Shown: piece after piece, positions 34,222 to 44,548 of the stretch
Layout: each line of letters begins with the position of its first letter
Position numbering within the stretch: the first letter of the stretch is position 1
Assembly: GCF_900606115.1 (NCBI RefSeq)
Contig: NZ_UWPJ01000005.1
Coordinates: 1 to 64,000 of the forward strand
Source of the DNA: Pigmentiphaga humi
Lineage (GTDB): Bacteria; Pseudomonadota; Gammaproteobacteria; Burkholderiales; Burkholderiaceae_B
Reading direction: 5' to 3'
Length of the DNA: 64,000 nt
Made by a program: the position numbers and the translations under genes
The notes under the pieces: model-generated
The model's input: only the letters and a program-made list of their open reading frames with translations
What the model was told of the DNA's origin: nothing
Databases searched by the model: none

Positions 34222-35151
34222 ATGAGTCATTGGGCAGGTATCGAAGAGTTCTACACCGTCGCGCAGGGACGCAGCTTCACCCAGGCGGCACGGCGCCTGG
34301 GCCTGTCCGCCTCGCAGGTCAGCCGCGAAGTGGCGCGCCTGGAGGACCGCCTGGGCCAGCGCTTGCTGTACCGGTCGACCCGGCGCGTCAGCCTGACCGA
34401 AGCCGGCGAGCGTTTTTTCGTGCGCTGCAGGCAGCTGCTGGAAGATCGCGACGAGGCGCTTGCGGCGATATTGGACGAATCGGCCCTGCTGCAGGGCACG
34501 CTGCGCATGACGTGCTCGGAGCGCTTCATCGTGCCGATGATCAATCGCTTCATGCTGTCGCATCCGCAGTTGAAGGTCGATGTGCTGCTGTGGAATGAAC
34601 ATCTGGACCTGGTTGACGAAGGCATGGATCTGGCGATCCGCTTCGGCCAGTTGAGCGATTCGCGGCTGGTGGCGAGCCGGCTGGGGTCCCGCACGCGCTA
34701 CCTGTGCGCCGCGCCCGCCTACATCGAGGCGCGCGGCGCGCCGCGCACGCTGGAGGAACTGGACAGCCACGACAGCATCTGCGGCGCGGACGAATTCTGG
34801 CACTTCACGCTCGCGGGGCAGCCGTGCGCCTACCGGCCCAGCGGCCGCTTCCGCTGCAACAGCGGCTATGCCGTGATCGACGCGGTGCGCCTGGGACTGG
34901 GCCTATGCCAGCTTCCCGACTTCTACGTCGAAGAACACCTGCGCGCCGGCACTCTGGTGGAATTGCTGGCCGCGCACCGTCCGCAAGAAGAGGCGGTCTG
35001 GGCAGTCTATCCGCATCGGCGCCACGTGCCGCGGAAGGTCAGGCTGGCGGTGGAACACTTGCAACGGGAGTTCGAGGCGCGCAAGCCGCCGGCCCTGCCA
35101 GGGCTGCCCATCGGCGGCGGACGCCCGGCCCGCCGGCGCAGGACGGCCTGA
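34222..35151 (+). CDS. LysR family regulator
   Basis: A 309-residue LysR protein with helix-turn-helix in residues about 13-60 (SFTQAARRLGLSASQVSRE) and an effector domain containing LRMTCSERFIVPMINRF. The C-terminus has a basic, proline-rich tail (KPPALPGLPIGGG, then RPARRRR). It is divergent from the Rieske oxygenase gene, the likely target. The ATG at 34222 was chosen because residues upstream are not LysR-like. Confidence 0.9.
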   Translation: MSHWAGIEEFYTVAQGRSFTQAARRLGLSASQVSREVARLEDRLGQRLLYRSTRRVSLTEAGERFFVRCRQLLEDRDEALAAILDESALLQGTLRMTCSERFIVPMINRFMLSHPQLKVDVLLWNEHLDLVDEGMDLAIRFGQLSDSRLVASRLGSRTRYLCAAPAYIEARGAPRTLEELDSHDSICGADEFWHFTLAGQPCAYRPSGRFRCNSGYAVIDAVRLGLGLCQLPDFYVEEHLRAGTLVELLAAHRPQEEAVWAVYPHRRHVPRKVRLAVEHLQREFEARKPPALPGLPIGGGRPARRRRTA

Positions 35152-35200
35152 CATCGGGCCAGGCCGGCAGCCGGCCCCATCGGCGCTACACTGGCCCGGT

Positions 35201-35416
35201 ATGACCGACAAGCCCGACCTCCCCGTAGCGCCCCCGCCCCCCGAGACCGCCGATTCGCCTTGCGTCGCCGTGTGCTCCACGCTGTTCGACGACATCTGCC
35301 GCGGCTGCGGCAGGACCACCATGGAAGTGGCGAACTGGGTGTTCCTGAGCCCCGAGGAAAAGCAGGTGGTGTGGAAACGCATACGGGCGCAGGGCTATCC
35401 GCGGCGCAAGGGCTGA
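35201..35416 (+). CDS. DUF1289 domain protein
   Basis: A 71-residue protein with the DUF1289 cysteine pattern SPCVAVCSTL and ICRGCGRT, then VFLSPEEKQVVWKRI. The four cysteines may bind a metal or an iron-sulfur cluster. The function of this family is not established. It stands between a LysR gene and a glycosyltransferase gene on the same strand with no clear operon link. Confidence 0.82.
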   Translation: MTDKPDLPVAPPPPETADSPCVAVCSTLFDDICRGCGRTTMEVANWVFLSPEEKQVVWKRIRAQGYPRRKG

Positions 35417-35503
35417 CGGTACCGCGCCCCGCGGTCATGACTGTCTTGGCCGTGTCACATCCGGGCGGCTAAATGTCGGCATCGCACCGACATCCGGCCG
35501 CCC

Positions 35504-36550
35504 ATGCGCATCGTTCTCGTCTCGGATGCCTGGCATCCCCAGGTCAATGGCGTCGTCCATACCTGGACCTACATGCAGCAGGTCCTGACGGCCTGGGGGC
35601 ATGAACTCCTGATCGTCAGCCCGGCCGGCAGCCGCACCGTCCCGACGCCTTCCGAGCCCGACGTGCGCCTGTGCATCGAGCCGCGCCGCCACCTGCTGCG
35701 CACGCTCGACGGCCGCGAGCCGGACACGCTGCACATCGCCACCGAGGGCCCGCTGGGCCTGGCGGCCCGCCGGCTGGCGCGGCAGCGCGGCTGGCACCAT
35801 ACGACCTCGTTCCACACCATGTTCCCGGACTACCTGCAGGCGCGCCTGGGCATTCCGGCCAGCCTGACCTGGCGGTTCATGCGCTGGTTCCACCGGCCCT
35901 CGCAGCGCGTGCTGGTGCCCACGCCCACGGTGCGCGACAAGCTGGCCGCACACGGCCTGCGCAATCTGCACGTCTGGGCGCGCGGCGTCGATACCGAGGC
36001 TTTCCGGCCCGGCAAGCGCGAGCCGCTGCCCTATCCCGGCCCTGTCTTCCTGAGCGTGGGTCGGCTGGCGAAAGAAAAGAACCTGGACGCCTTCCTGTCG
36101 CTGGACCTGCCCGGCACCAAGCTGGTGGTGGGCGGCGGGCCGGACGAGGCCCGGCTGCGCCGCAAGTATCCGGACACGGTGTTCGCGGGCATGACGCCCC
36201 ACGATCGATTGGCGCGCTATTACGCGGCCGCCGACGTATTCGTCTTTCCCAGCCTGACCGACACCTTCGGCCTGGTCATGCTCGAAGCGATCGCATGCGG
36301 CACGCCGGTCGCGGCCTACCGCAGCGAAGCGCCGCTGGCCGTCGTGCGCGAAGGACTCACCGGCATCCTGCACGAAGACCTGCGCCAGGCCTGCCTGCGG
36401 GCGCTCGAACTGCCCCGTGAAGCGGTCCGGCAGGAAGCCTTGCGGCACGGCTGGACCGCGATCGCGCACCGGCTGCTGGAATTGCAGGTTCCGGCGAACC
36501 CGGCGCTGGCCCGCGAGGAACTGGACTGGTATCCGCAAGGGGCGGCCTGA
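35504..36550 (+). CDS. Glycosyltransferase family 4 (group 1)
   Basis: The 348-residue GT-B enzyme opens with VSDAWHPQVNGVVHTW, the signature of mannosyl/alpha-glycosyltransferases of the MgtA/PimB-like type. It contains SVGRLAKEKNLDAFL and the donor-binding FPSLTDTFGLVMLEAIACG near the C-terminus. No membrane segment is seen. It probably modifies a membrane lipid or envelope glycan, by family. No linked envelope genes are adjacent, so the acceptor is open. Confidence 0.88.
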   Translation: MRIVLVSDAWHPQVNGVVHTWTYMQQVLTAWGHELLIVSPAGSRTVPTPSEPDVRLCIEPRRHLLRTLDGREPDTLHIATEGPLGLAARRLARQRGWHHTTSFHTMFPDYLQARLGIPASLTWRFMRWFHRPSQRVLVPTPTVRDKLAAHGLRNLHVWARGVDTEAFRPGKREPLPYPGPVFLSVGRLAKEKNLDAFLSLDLPGTKLVVGGGPDEARLRRKYPDTVFAGMTPHDRLARYYAAADVFVFPSLTDTFGLVMLEAIACGTPVAAYRSEAPLAVVREGLTGILHEDLRQACLRALELPREAVRQEALRHGWTAIAHRLLELQVPANPALAREELDWYPQGAA

Positions 36551-36638
36551 CGCCCGGGCCCGCATCCCGCGGCAAATTCCGGTTGCATCCTGTCCGCCGC
36601 ACCCGCATCCGGGGCCGCCACGGCGGGCCGGAACCCGC

Positions 36639-36644
36639 TACAAT
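36639..36644 (+). promoter_or_regulatory. -10-like box upstream of the SAH riboswitch
   Basis: TACAAT lies nine bases before the first paired stem of the riboswitch, a suitable place for the start of transcription. No good -35 hexamer was seen at 16-18 bases. Confidence 0.4.
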
Positions 36645-36652
36645 GCCTTCGA

Positions 36653-36765
36653 CCTGAGGAGCGTTGCGACGACCGGCATTTCTTGCCCGGCCGCCAGGCT
36701 CAGGTTACGGATCGGTCGAGCCGCGCACCAGGCGCGCCGCCGCTCCCCGGCAACGGCGCTCGCCC
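36653..36765 (+). promoter_or_regulatory. S-adenosylhomocysteine (SAH) riboswitch
   Basis: The segment matches the SAH riboswitch pattern: CCTGAGGAGCGTTGCGAC at the 5' end, CCAGGCTCAGG in the middle, and GGCAACGGCGCTCGCC at the 3' end. Pairing can be written out: GAGC (36659-36662) with GCTC (36758-36761), GTTGC (36663-36667) with GCAAC (36750-36754), and CCTGAG (36653-36658) with CTCAGG (36699-36704). It precedes ahcY by about 80 bases. This class turns on ahcY when SAH accumulates. Confidence 0.93.
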
Positions 36766-36844
36766 CTGATCCTGCCTGTGCAGGCCGTGCGGCGAGCCTT
36801 CCGCTCATGCCGCGGCGTCACAGGACAAGCAACCTGGAGCCCCC

Positions 36845-38263
<1,419 letters not shown>

Positions 38264-38326
38264 CCGCTTCCTCCCGCCCCGCCCATCCCGGATCGCGGGG
38301 CACCCCCACCTGGCTAGGAGTGTGCA

Positions 38327-38665
38327 ATGACGCTGTTACTGATCTGGTTGCTCAATGCGGTGGCGCTGCTGGTCGTGGCCTACCTGCTGCCCGGCATCAC
38401 CGTTGCCAGCTTCGGCTCGGCGCTGGTCGCCGCGCTGGTGCTGGGCCTGCTGAACTCGCTGGTCAAGCCGGTGCTGGTGCTGCTCACGCTGCCCATCACC
38501 GTGGTCACGCTGGGCCTGTTCCTGCTGGTGCTCAATGCCCTGCTGTTCTGGTTCGCCGGCTCCATCTTGAAGGGCTTCCAGGTCAACGGTTTCTGGTGGG
38601 CGGTCATCGGCGCGGTCCTCTACAGTCTGATCTCGGGCCTGTTGTCGGCCATCGTGCCCAACTGA
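38327..38665 (+). CDS. Four-helix holin-like membrane protein (PF04020 type)
   Basis: A 112-residue, strongly hydrophobic protein with four predicted membrane helices (about residues 3-23, 28-50, 53-75, 88-110). The sequence LLNSLVKPVLVLLTLPITV is typical of the mycobacterial-type 4-TM holin/YvlD family. Membership does not mean phage lysis: many members are chromosomal with unknown roles. It sits between ahcY and metF on the same strand, with gaps of 63 and 25 bases. TAGGAG precedes the ATG. Confidence 0.8.
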   Translation: MTLLLIWLLNAVALLVVAYLLPGITVASFGSALVAALVLGLLNSLVKPVLVLLTLPITVVTLGLFLLVLNALLFWFAGSILKGFQVNGFWWAVIGAVLYSLISGLLSAIVPN

Positions 38666-38690
38666 CCCTTCTTTCAACAGGTTTCCTCAC

Positions 38691-39569
38691 GTGAGTTCGT
38701 CCGTTCCCTACGGCGCGGCGCCGGCCGACGCCGCGCCCGTCTTCAGCCTGGAATTCTTCCCGCCGCGCGATGCCGCGGCGCAGGACAGGCTGGTTCGCAG
38801 CGCCCAGCAGCTCCATGGCCTGCGACCGCATTTCGCCAGCGTCACCTTCGGCGCCGGTGGCTCCACCCGCGACGGCACCATGCTGGCCGTGGACATTCTG
38901 CAAAAGCTGGGCTACCAGGTCGCCCCGCATTTGTCCTGCATAGGCTCCACCAAAGAGAGCCTGCGCGAGATCCTCGCCGCCTACCGGCAGGCCGGCATCC
39001 GGCGCCTGGTGGCGCTGCGCGGCGACATGCCCTCGGGCATGGGCGACATGGGCGAGCTGCGCTACGCCCGCGACCTGGTCGATTTCGTGCGCCGCGAAAC
39101 CGGCGACTGGTTCCACATCGAAGTGGCGGCGTACCCGGAAATGCATCCGCAGGCCTCGGGCCCGGATGCCGACCTGGAACACTTCGTCGAGAAAATGCGA
39201 GCCGGGGCGAACAGCGCCATCACGCAATATTTCTTCAACGCCGACGCCTATTTCGACTTCGTCGACCGCGCCACGGCCAAGGGCGTGCTGGCGCCCATCG
39301 TGCCGGGCATCATGCCCATCACGAACTACACGCAGCTGGCGCGCTTCTCCGACATGTGCGGCGCCGAGATCCCGCGCTGGATCAAGCTGCGCCTGGCTTC
39401 GTACGGCGACGACAAAGCCTCCCTCCGCGCCTTCGGCCACGACGTGGTGGCGGGCCTGTGCCAGGACCTGCTCGACGGCGGCGCGCCCGGCCTGCACTTC
39501 TACACCATGAACCAGGCCGAGGCGACGCTGGCGATCTGGAAAGAGGTGGGTCCCCCCCCTACGCGCTGA
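38691..39569 (+). CDS. metF: 5,10-methylenetetrahydrofolate reductase
   Basis: MetF reduces methylene-THF to methyl-THF for methionine synthesis. The 292-residue FAD enzyme has FSLEFFPPRD near the N-terminus, VTFGAGGSTRDGT, ALRGDMPSG, and ITQYFFNADAYFDFVDR. The start is GTG at 38691; no ATG precedes the conserved N-terminus in frame. The last residues PPPTR and the TGA stop come from repeat copy 4. It probably belongs to the riboswitch-controlled ahcY transcript. Confidence 0.95.
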   Translation: MSSSVPYGAAPADAAPVFSLEFFPPRDAAAQDRLVRSAQQLHGLRPHFASVTFGAGGSTRDGTMLAVDILQKLGYQVAPHLSCIGSTKESLREILAAYRQAGIRRLVALRGDMPSGMGDMGELRYARDLVDFVRRETGDWFHIEVAAYPEMHPQASGPDADLEHFVEKMRAGANSAITQYFFNADAYFDFVDRATAKGVLAPIVPGIMPITNYTQLARFSDMCGAEIPRWIKLRLASYGDDKASLRAFGHDVVAGLCQDLLDGGAPGLHFYTMNQAEATLAIWKEVGPPPTR

Positions 39570-39632
39570 CGCGCGCCCCCCAGGGGGGCGGCACTGGCGG
39601 ACCGGCGGAGCCGGATCCACTGTGCCCTGGGT
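39552..39632 (+). repeat. Dispersed palindromic repeat, copy 4 (end of metF)
   Basis: This reads CCCCCCCTACGCGCTGACG, CGCGCCCCCCAGGGGGGCG, then GGCGGACCGGCGGAGCCGG and ATCCACTGTGCCCTGGGT. The TGA at 39567-39569 is the metF stop. It lies between the convergent metF and formyl-THF cyclo-ligase genes, where its hairpins could stop or stabilise transcripts. Confidence 0.88.
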
Positions 39633-39654
39633 CGAGACATTCGCTTGCGTGGGA

Positions 39655-40323
39655 CTAAGCAGCGCGTAGAGGGAGGCCCTCCTCCGTAATGATGTCGTCC
39701 AGCCGTATGTCGTGCGGCTCGGGCGCGTGTTCGCCGGCTTGCAGGCGGCTGCAGGCATAGGCGACGCCCAGCGCCAGTACCGGGCCGGCGGCGCGCAGCG
39801 ACGCCAGGGTTCGGTCGTAGTAGCCGCCGCCGTAGCCGATGCGATCCCCTTCCGCGGTGAAACCCAACGTGGGCACCAGCACGATGCGAGGCACGCGGAC
39901 CGGCGTGCCCTGAGGCTCGGGAATACGGTAGGCGCCCGGCGCCATCGCGGTATCCGGGGTCCAGGCACGGAACACGAGCGGCGCCGCGATGGCCTCCACC
40001 ACGGGCAGCGCCAGTTGCAGGCGCGGATCGACCGCCCAGCCGTGCAGCGCCGGCCGCAGGTCTGGCTCGCCGCCTATGGGCCAGAACGCGGACAGCACCA
40101 CGGGCTCGCCGCCCCATGCGCTGCGGGCCAGGCCCTCGTGTATCCTGGCCTGCAGCAGCGCAACGATGCGGGCGTCGGCGCGAGCGCGCGCATCCGGCGC
40201 CATGGCGGCCCGCCGCGCCCGCAGCCGGGCTCGCAGCCCCTCGCCTTGCGGCCGCGCCGGCGTGGCATCCTGGCCCGCCGCCCTGTCTTCTCTGGGTTTT
40301 CCCGATGCTATGCTTGACGTCAT
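39655..40323 (-). CDS. 5-formyltetrahydrofolate cyclo-ligase
   Basis: The enzyme converts 5-formyl-THF to methenyl-THF using ATP. With the start at 40323 it has 222 residues. The family signatures are LRARLRARRAAMAPDARARA, the PIGGEPDL segment, VPTLGFTAEGDRIGYGGGYYDRTL, and PHDIRLDDIITEEG at the C-terminus. The first ~25 residues look unconserved, but no other start lies before the conserved region. The start codon overlaps the divergent start of the lytic transglycosylase gene (shared CATG at 40321-40324), so one of the two starts may be misplaced. It is convergent with metF. Confidence 0.88.
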   Translation of the reverse strand: MTSSIASGKPREDRAAGQDATPARPQGEGLRARLRARRAAMAPDARARADARIVALLQARIHEGLARSAWGGEPVVLSAFWPIGGEPDLRPALHGWAVDPRLQLALPVVEAIAAPLVFRAWTPDTAMAPGAYRIPEPQGTPVRVPRIVLVPTLGFTAEGDRIGYGGGYYDRTLASLRAAGPVLALGVAYACSRLQAGEHAPEPHDIRLDDIITEEGLPLRAA

Positions 40324-42289
40324 GGCTACACTAGCTCTGCTTTCCAGAATGCGGATTACAGCATTTGCCGCCGTGCTGGCAAGTGCTGCGATGAGCACCG
40401 CGTGTGCCCAGGTCTCCGCGCCGCCCGCCGACGACGCCCTGATCGCCGCCCGCACCGCCGCGCAAACCGGCAATTGGGACACCCTGCGCGCCCTGGTGCC
40501 GCGCGTGCAGGGCCACGTGCTGGCCGCCTATCCGCAATACTGGTGGCTGCGCCAGCAGTTGAACGATACGCGCAAGCCGCTGCCCGAAGTCGAGCTGAAC
40601 GAATTCGTCGACGCCCACCGGGGCACCTACCTGGCCGAGCGCCTGCGCGGCGAATGGCTGCTCGCGGCCTATCGCCAGGCCGACTACGCCACGGTGCGCA
40701 CGCTGGCCGACACCACCGTCACCACCCCGCAGGCCGATTGCGCCATCCTGGCGGCCATGCAGGCGCGCGGCCAGCGCGTCACCGCGCGCCAGGCCATCGA
40801 GAAATTCCAGCCGGGCGACGTCTGCTGGGCGCTGTACGACCGGCTCCAGGCCGACGGCGTCCTGCAATGGCAGGATTTCTCCACGCAGATGCGCGACATG
40901 CTGGAAACCAATGCGCTCGCCAACGCCAAGCGCATGGCGCGCTACGTGTTCGAGCCGGCCCAGTTGAAGACGCTCAACGCCGCGCTGGACCAGCCCATGG
41001 CCTGGCTGGCGCGGCAGAATCCGCTGCCGCGCGACCGCGCGGCGCGCGAACTGATCGTGGTCGCGCTCAGCCGGCTGGGCCGCAACGACCTTCAGGTCGG
41101 CTACGAGTATTTCCAGCGCAACTGGGCCCGGCAACTGCCTGCCGACGACGCGAACTGGGTGCGCAACCAGTTCGCGCTGCTCGCGTCGTTCAAGCTCGAT
41201 CCGGTCGCAGTGGAATGGTACCGGGCCGGCGAAGGCGGCACGCTGACCGAATACAACCAGGCCTGGCGCGCGCGCATGGTGCTGCGCCAGCAGCCGGTGG
41301 ACTGGCGCGCGCTGAACCGCTATATCGAGCAGATGCCGCCCGCGCTGCGCGACGACCCCACCTGGGTCTACTGGCACGCCCGCGGCCTGGTCGCGCTGGG
41401 CGCCGTGCAGCAAGGCCAGGAGGAGTTCCGCAGCATCGCCGGCCAGTTCAACTTCTACGGGCAGCTGGCCGCGGAAGAACTGGGCATATCGACCACGATC
41501 CCCACCTCCGCCGCGCCGGTCACGCCCGAAGAACTGGCCCGGGCGCAATACGATCCGGCCCTGCAGCGCGCCATCGCGCTGCTGCGACTGGGCTGGCGCA
41601 CCGAGGGCGTGCGCGAGTGGAACCATGCGCTGCGGGGGATGAACGATCGCCAGTTGCTGGCGACGGCCCAGCTCGCCCACCGCGACAACCTCTACGACCG
41701 CGCCGTCAACACTGCCGAGCGCACCCGCGACCAGCACGATTTCAACCTGCGCTTCCTGACGCCGTTCCGCGACCAACTGGTGGACAAGGCCGGCGAGATC
41801 GGCGTGGATCCGACCTGGGTGTACGGCCTGATCCGCCAGGAGTCCCGCTTCGTCATGAACGCCCGCTCCAGCGTCGGCGCCTCGGGCCTGATGCAATTGA
41901 TGCCCGCCACCGCCAAATGGGTGGCCAAGCGCATCGGCATGACCGAATACGGCCACCATCGGGTCAACGACATGGACACCAACCTGACCCTGGGCACCAG
42001 CTACCTGCGCATCGTGCTGGACGATCTGGGCGGGTCGCCGCTGCTCGCCTCGGCCGGCTACAACGCCGGGCCGCGCCGTCCGCACACCTGGCGCTCGACG
42101 CTGCCCGGGCCGGTGGAAGGCGCCATCTTCGCCGAGACCATCCCGTTCACCGAGACCCGCGACTACGTGAAGAAGGTGCTGTCGAACGCCACGTACTACG
42201 CGGCCCTGTTCACCGGCCAACCCCAGTCGCTCAAGGCGCGGCTGGGCGTGGTCGCTCCGCAGATGGCGGAGACCACCACCATTCCTTGA
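40322..42289 (+). CDS. slt: Soluble lytic murein transglycosylase
   Basis: The 655-residue protein has a signal peptide (about residues 1-30, MRITAFAAVLASAAMSTACA), a long superhelical linker domain of Slt70 type, and a C-terminal lysozyme-like catalytic domain. Catalytic Glu is in GLIRQESRF; GASGLMQLMPATAK and AGYNAGPRRPHTW follow. Slt cleaves peptidoglycan glycan strands in the periplasm. ATG codons at 40310, 40322 and 40349 are all possible; the last still gives a signal peptide and would leave room for a leader. The next gene starts 16 bases downstream. Confidence 0.92.
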   Translation: MATLALLSRMRITAFAAVLASAAMSTACAQVSAPPADDALIAARTAAQTGNWDTLRALVPRVQGHVLAAYPQYWWLRQQLNDTRKPLPEVELNEFVDAHRGTYLAERLRGEWLLAAYRQADYATVRTLADTTVTTPQADCAILAAMQARGQRVTARQAIEKFQPGDVCWALYDRLQADGVLQWQDFSTQMRDMLETNALANAKRMARYVFEPAQLKTLNAALDQPMAWLARQNPLPRDRAARELIVVALSRLGRNDLQVGYEYFQRNWARQLPADDANWVRNQFALLASFKLDPVAVEWYRAGEGGTLTEYNQAWRARMVLRQQPVDWRALNRYIEQMPPALRDDPTWVYWHARGLVALGAVQQGQEEFRSIAGQFNFYGQLAAEELGISTTIPTSAAPVTPEELARAQYDPALQRAIALLRLGWRTEGVREWNHALRGMNDRQLLATAQLAHRDNLYDRAVNTAERTRDQHDFNLRFLTPFRDQLVDKAGEIGVDPTWVYGLIRQESRFVMNARSSVGASGLMQLMPATAKWVAKRIGMTEYGHHRVNDMDTNLTLGTSYLRIVLDDLGGSPLLASAGYNAGPRRPHTWRSTLPGPVEGAIFAETIPFTETRDYVKKVLSNATYYAALFTGQPQSLKARLGVVAPQMAETTTIP

Positions 42290-42305
42290 GAGGCAGAGCT
42301 ACGCC

Positions 42306-43271
42306 ATGAACATGATTCATTCCCGCGTCCTGGTGCTGGGCGGCTCGGGCTTCATCGGCAGCCACCTGGTGGCTCGCCTGGCCGCGCAAGGCCGCAAGCT
42401 GCTGGTGCCGACCCGACGCTACATCAGCGCCCGCCACCTGCTGCCCCTGCCGACCGTGGACATCGTCGAGGCCGATCTGTTCGACGACGCGGCGCTGGAC
42501 CGCCTGGTGCAAGGGCGCGACGCCGTCGTCAACCTGGTGGGCGTACTGCACGGCGACTCGGGCACGCCCTATGGCAAGACCTTCCGCAAGCTGCACGTCG
42601 AACTGCCCGAGCGGGTGGCCCGCGCCTGCGTGGCCCATCGCGTGCCCCGGCTGCTGCACATGAGCGCGCTGGGCGCGGACTCCGGCGGCTCCAGCATGTA
42701 CCGGCGCTCCAAGGGCGACGGCGAGGCCGCCGTGCACCGCGTATTCGACGCCTGGCCCGAAGGAGAACTGACCGTGTTCCGGCCCTCGGTGGTGTTCGGA
42801 CCGGAAGACCGCTTCCTGAACACGTTCGCCGCCCTGGCGCGATGCTTCCCGGTGCTGCCGGTGGCGGCCAGTTCGACGCGGCTGCAGCCCATCTACGTGG
42901 GCGACCTGACGCAAGCCATGGCCAATGCGCTGGACGACTACCGCACCTACGGCAGGACGTATTCGCTGGCCGGCCCGCAGGCCTACACGCTGAAAGACCT
43001 GATCGAAAAAGCCGCGGCCTGGAGCGGCCGCTCGCGCCGGGTGCTGCCGCTGCCCATGGGACTGGGCAGGCTGCAGGCCGCCTTCATGGAGATGCTGCCC
43101 GGCGCGCCGCTGATCTCGCGCGACAATCTCGACACCCTCAAGAGCGACAACGTGCTGGACGAACCGCTGGCGCCCGAGCTGGACGTGCACCCGACCGCGC
43201 TCGAAGCCATCGCGCCCGACTACCTCGGGCCGCGCGAACACACCCGCTATGACCGCTTCAGAAGAAGGTGA
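42306..43271 (+). CDS. NAD(P)-binding SDR/epimerase, complex I NDUFA9-like
   Basis: A 321-residue atypical SDR with the N-terminal nucleotide site [42 protein letters not shown] and [16 protein letters not shown]. This pattern matches the NDUFA9-like subgroup, often next to cca in beta-proteobacteria as seen here. The enzyme reaction is unknown. Its TGA stop is directly followed by repeat copy 5. Confidence 0.85.
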   Translation: MNMIHSRVLVLGGSGFIGSHLVARLAAQGRKLLVPTRRYISARHLLPLPTVDIVEADLFDDAALDRLVQGRDAVVNLVGVLHGDSGTPYGKTFRKLHVELPERVARACVAHRVPRLLHMSALGADSGGSSMYRRSKGDGEAAVHRVFDAWPEGELTVFRPSVVFGPEDRFLNTFAALARCFPVLPVAASSTRLQPIYVGDLTQAMANALDDYRTYGRTYSLAGPQAYTLKDLIEKAAAWSGRSRRVLPLPMGLGRLQAAFMEMLPGAPLISRDNLDTLKSDNVLDEPLAPELDVHPTALEAIAPDYLGPREHTRYDRFRRR

Positions 43272-43348
43272 CCCACCCTACCCGCTCACGCGGGCCCTCC
43301 CGGGGGCGGCACTGGCGGACCGGCAGAGCCGGATCCGCTGTGCCCTGG
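43272..43348 (+). repeat. Dispersed palindromic repeat, copy 5 (between epimerase and cca)
   Basis: A diverged copy reading CCACCCTACCCGCTCACG, CGGGCCCTCCCGGGGGCGG, then GGCGGACCGGCAGAGCCGG and ATCCGCTGTGCCCTGG. It starts at the base after the epimerase TGA and could be read in frame as an N-terminal extension of Cca. Confidence 0.82.
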
Positions 43349-43369
43349 ATGGAAATCAACGCGTTTTTT

Positions 43370-43376
43370 GGAGAGG
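43370..43376 (+). promoter_or_regulatory. Shine-Dalgarno site deciding the cca start
   Basis: GGAGAGG stands just before GTG 43379. The earlier starts, GTG 43268 and ATG 43349, have nothing comparable, so GTG 43379 is preferred. Confidence 0.55.
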
Positions 43377-43378
43377 CA

Positions 43379-44479
43379 GTGCAAGAAAGTAGGCGCGATG
43401 ACCCGGCGACCGAAGGCCTGGAGGTCTATGTCGTGGGCGGGGCGGTGCGCGATGCCTTGCTGGGGCTGCCTGCGGGGGATCGCGATTGGGTGGTCGTGGG
43501 CGCTACGCCGGAGCAGATGTCGGCGCGCGGCTTCGTGCCGGTGGGCGGCGATTTTCCCGTGTTCCTGCATCCCGTCACGCGCGAGGAGTACGCGCTGGCG
43601 CGCACCGAGCGCAAATCGGGGCGGGGCTACAAGGGATTCACGTTTCATACCGGCGCCGACGTCACGCTGGAAGACGACCTGGGGCGGCGCGACCTGACCA
43701 TCAACGCCATCGCCCGGACGCCGGACGGCCAACTGGTCGACCCTTACGGCGGACAGGCCGATCTGCGCGCCAGGCGCTTCCGGCACGTCGGCGCCGCCTT
43801 CGCCGAAGACCCGGTGCGCATCCTGCGGCTGGCGCGCTTCGCGGCGCGCTTCCACGACTTCACGGTCGTTCCCGAGACCCTGGAACTGTGCCGCCGCATG
43901 GCCGCCGACGGCGAAGTCGACGCGCTGGTGCCCGAACGTGTCTGGCGCGAGCTGTCGCGCGGACTGATGCAGGAGCGGCCGTCCCGCATGCTGCAAGTGC
44001 TGGCCGACACCGACGCCCTGTCCCGCATCGCGCCGGGCCTCGCGGTGGACGGCAAATTGCTGGACATCCTGGACGAAGCCGCCGATGCCGGGCTGCCGCT
44101 GGCCTCGCGCTATGCGCTGCTGTGCTCGGACAGCGCCGATCCGGCCGGCCTGGGCAAGCGGCTGCGGGCCTCGAACGACTGCAACGACATGGCCCGGCTG
44201 CTGCAACAGGTCCTGGCCGACTTGCCGCGCGCGGGCAAGGATCCGGAGCGCGTGCTGGCCTTGCTGGAACGCACGGACGCCCTGCGCAAACCCGAGCGCT
44301 TCGAACAACTGCTCCATGCTGCGCGGCGGCGGATACCGGTGGACGTGGACGACTGGCTCGCCGCGCGCGACGCGGTCAAGGCCGTCGATGCCGGCGCCAT
44401 CGCGGCCCGGCACGCCGGCCAACCCGAGGGCATCCGCGAAGCCGTACGAGCCGCCCGCCTGGCCGCCCTGGCTCCGTGA
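43379..44479 (+). CDS. cca: Multifunctional CCA-adding enzyme (tRNA nucleotidyltransferase)
   Basis: Cca adds or repairs the 3' CCA of tRNA. From GTG 43379 the protein has 366 residues. Class II marks are [16 protein letters not shown], the metal-binding [27 protein letters not shown] and [15 protein letters not shown], then [17 protein letters not shown]. The C-terminal HD phosphohydrolase domain of the E. coli enzyme (412 residues) is not seen, consistent with the shorter beta-proteobacterial form. Longer versions from 43268 would translate repeat copy 5. It follows the epimerase gene on the same strand. Confidence 0.93.
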   Translation: MQESRRDDPATEGLEVYVVGGAVRDALLGLPAGDRDWVVVGATPEQMSARGFVPVGGDFPVFLHPVTREEYALARTERKSGRGYKGFTFHTGADVTLEDDLGRRDLTINAIARTPDGQLVDPYGGQADLRARRFRHVGAAFAEDPVRILRLARFAARFHDFTVVPETLELCRRMAADGEVDALVPERVWRELSRGLMQERPSRMLQVLADTDALSRIAPGLAVDGKLLDILDEAADAGLPLASRYALLCSDSADPAGLGKRLRASNDCNDMARLLQQVLADLPRAGKDPERVLALLERTDALRKPERFEQLLHAARRRIPVDVDDWLAARDAVKAVDAGAIAARHAGQPEGIREAVRAARLAALAP

Positions 44480-44548
44480 GAGACCTCTTAAGCCTTTTTT
44501 AAGTTCGCATGGCTAGCATGGCCGGACTGCCTTCCACGAGCACCGGCC

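Noticed and set aside
38327-38665. Prophage lysis holin
   Set aside because: No other phage genes are nearby, and this family is common on chromosomes; it lies inside a methyl-cycle operon.
40331-42220. Minus-strand frame opposite the lytic transglycosylase
   Set aside because: No domain similarity; the sense gene has catalytic motifs.
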